From Pseudomonadota bacterium (GTDB lineage: Bacteria > Pseudomonadota > Alphaproteobacteria > Sphingomonadales > Sphingomonadaceae): a stretch of 13,015 bases of DNA. The stretch covers positions 1-13,015 of the forward strand of contig JAEZCZ010000103.1 in NCBI GenBank assembly GCA_023433305.1, written 5' to 3'. Under the pieces are notes generated by a model. It saw only the letters and a program-made list of their open reading frames with translations. It was not told the DNA's origin and ran no database searches. Below are positions 12,733 through 13,015 of this stretch, piece by piece. A program made the translations under genes and the position numbers. Each line of letters opens with the position of its first letter. The first letter of the stretch is position 1.

Positions 12733-13015
12733 GCGCCGCGCAACGCCTCTACACCCCCGAGCTGCTCGCGCTCGCGGTCGAGCTGGCGCGCTTCCCGCGG
12801 CTCGAGGAGGCCACGACGCAGGGCGAGGCGCGGTCGCCGACTTGCGGCAGCACGCTGGCGATGGATCTCGCGCTCGACGCCGAAGGCCGCATCGATCGGC
12901 TCGGCATGGTGGTGCGCGCCTGCGCGGTCGGGCAGGCCTCGGCCGCGATCTTCGCCAAATCGGCGGAAGGCCGGCGTATGGACGACCTCGCCCGGGCGCT
13001 CGGAGAGCTCGAAGC
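12729..13015 (+). CDS. IscU/NifU-like iron-sulfur cluster assembly scaffold (partial, 5' part)
   Basis: The frame opens at GTG 12729, overlapping the cvpA stop as GTGA, and stays open for 95 codons to the window end. The peptide starts MSAAQRLYTPELLALAVELA. Cys-39 in SPTCGS and Cys-65 in VRACAVGQASAAIFA match the first two cluster-binding positions of the IscU/NifU N-terminal fold, although canonical IscU has FGCGSA rather than RACAVGQ at the second. The third ligand would lie beyond the window. These scaffolds assemble Fe-S clusters for transfer to target proteins in the cytosol. The start is supported by the overlap and by the family-like N-terminal helix; no ATG gives a better choice. It is the third gene after radA and cvpA. 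Confidence 0.82.
   Translation, partial: MSAAQRLYTPELLALAVELARFPRLEEATTQGEARSPTCGSTLAMDLALDAEGRIDRLGMVVRACAVGQASAAIFAKSAEGRRMDDLARALGELE

Noticed and set aside
1..13015. tRNA, rRNA, CRISPR array, insertion sequence or phage gene
   Set aside because: I looked for cloverleaf-like stems, regular direct repeats with spacers, and transposase or integrase motifs, and found none.

Overview
The window is chromosomal, GC-rich, mostly housekeeping DNA from an alphaproteobacterium, most likely Sphingomonadales (Erythrobacteraceae or Sphingomonadaceae). The basis is an exact match to the alphaproteobacterial RpoH promoter consensus before dnaK, the style of the DnaK, DnaJ, RadA and CvpA proteins, a radA-cvpA-scaffold gene order that I recall from this group, and a dispersed palindromic repeat of a kind I recall from it. 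I ran no database search, so the taxon is an inference.

Layout. Positions 1-505 (minus strand): a periplasmic copper-chaperone lipoprotein of the PCu(A)C family, possibly followed by the first nine codons of another gene. Positions 506-670: a divergent control region with a heat-shock promoter for dnaK. Positions 671-3809 (plus): dnaK and dnaJ, the Hsp70/Hsp40 pair, separated by a strong GC-rich hairpin. Positions 3806-6112 (minus): a large patatin-like acyl hydrolase whose stop codon shares a CTAG palindrome with the dnaJ stop. Positions 6250-7161 (plus): a secreted metallo-beta-lactamase-fold hydrolase.

Positions 7241-10602 are the most accessory-looking part, with all genes on the minus strand. 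First comes an unnamed helix-turn-helix protein. A strong promoter before it is covered by six regularly spaced, alternating TTGACG/CGTCAA hexamers. Then comes an intergenic stretch with a dispersed repeat and a nested-stem terminator. Last is a tightly overlapping three-gene operon in the order blaI-like repressor, blaR1-like M56 membrane protease, and an exported protein with two ExbD/TolR-like regions. Two adjacent TACA-NN-TGTA type operators lie just before the repressor start. No classical beta-lactamase gene is in this operon, and the protease lacks the penicillin-sensor domain. The operon therefore looks like a BlaR1/BlaI-type sensing module rewired to another envelope signal.

Positions 10816-13015 (plus): radA (DNA recombination ATPase), cvpA (inner-membrane protein) and the start of an IscU/NifU-type iron-sulfur scaffold gene that runs off the window. 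The last two overlap by GTGA. I found no tRNA, rRNA, CRISPR array or insertion sequence.
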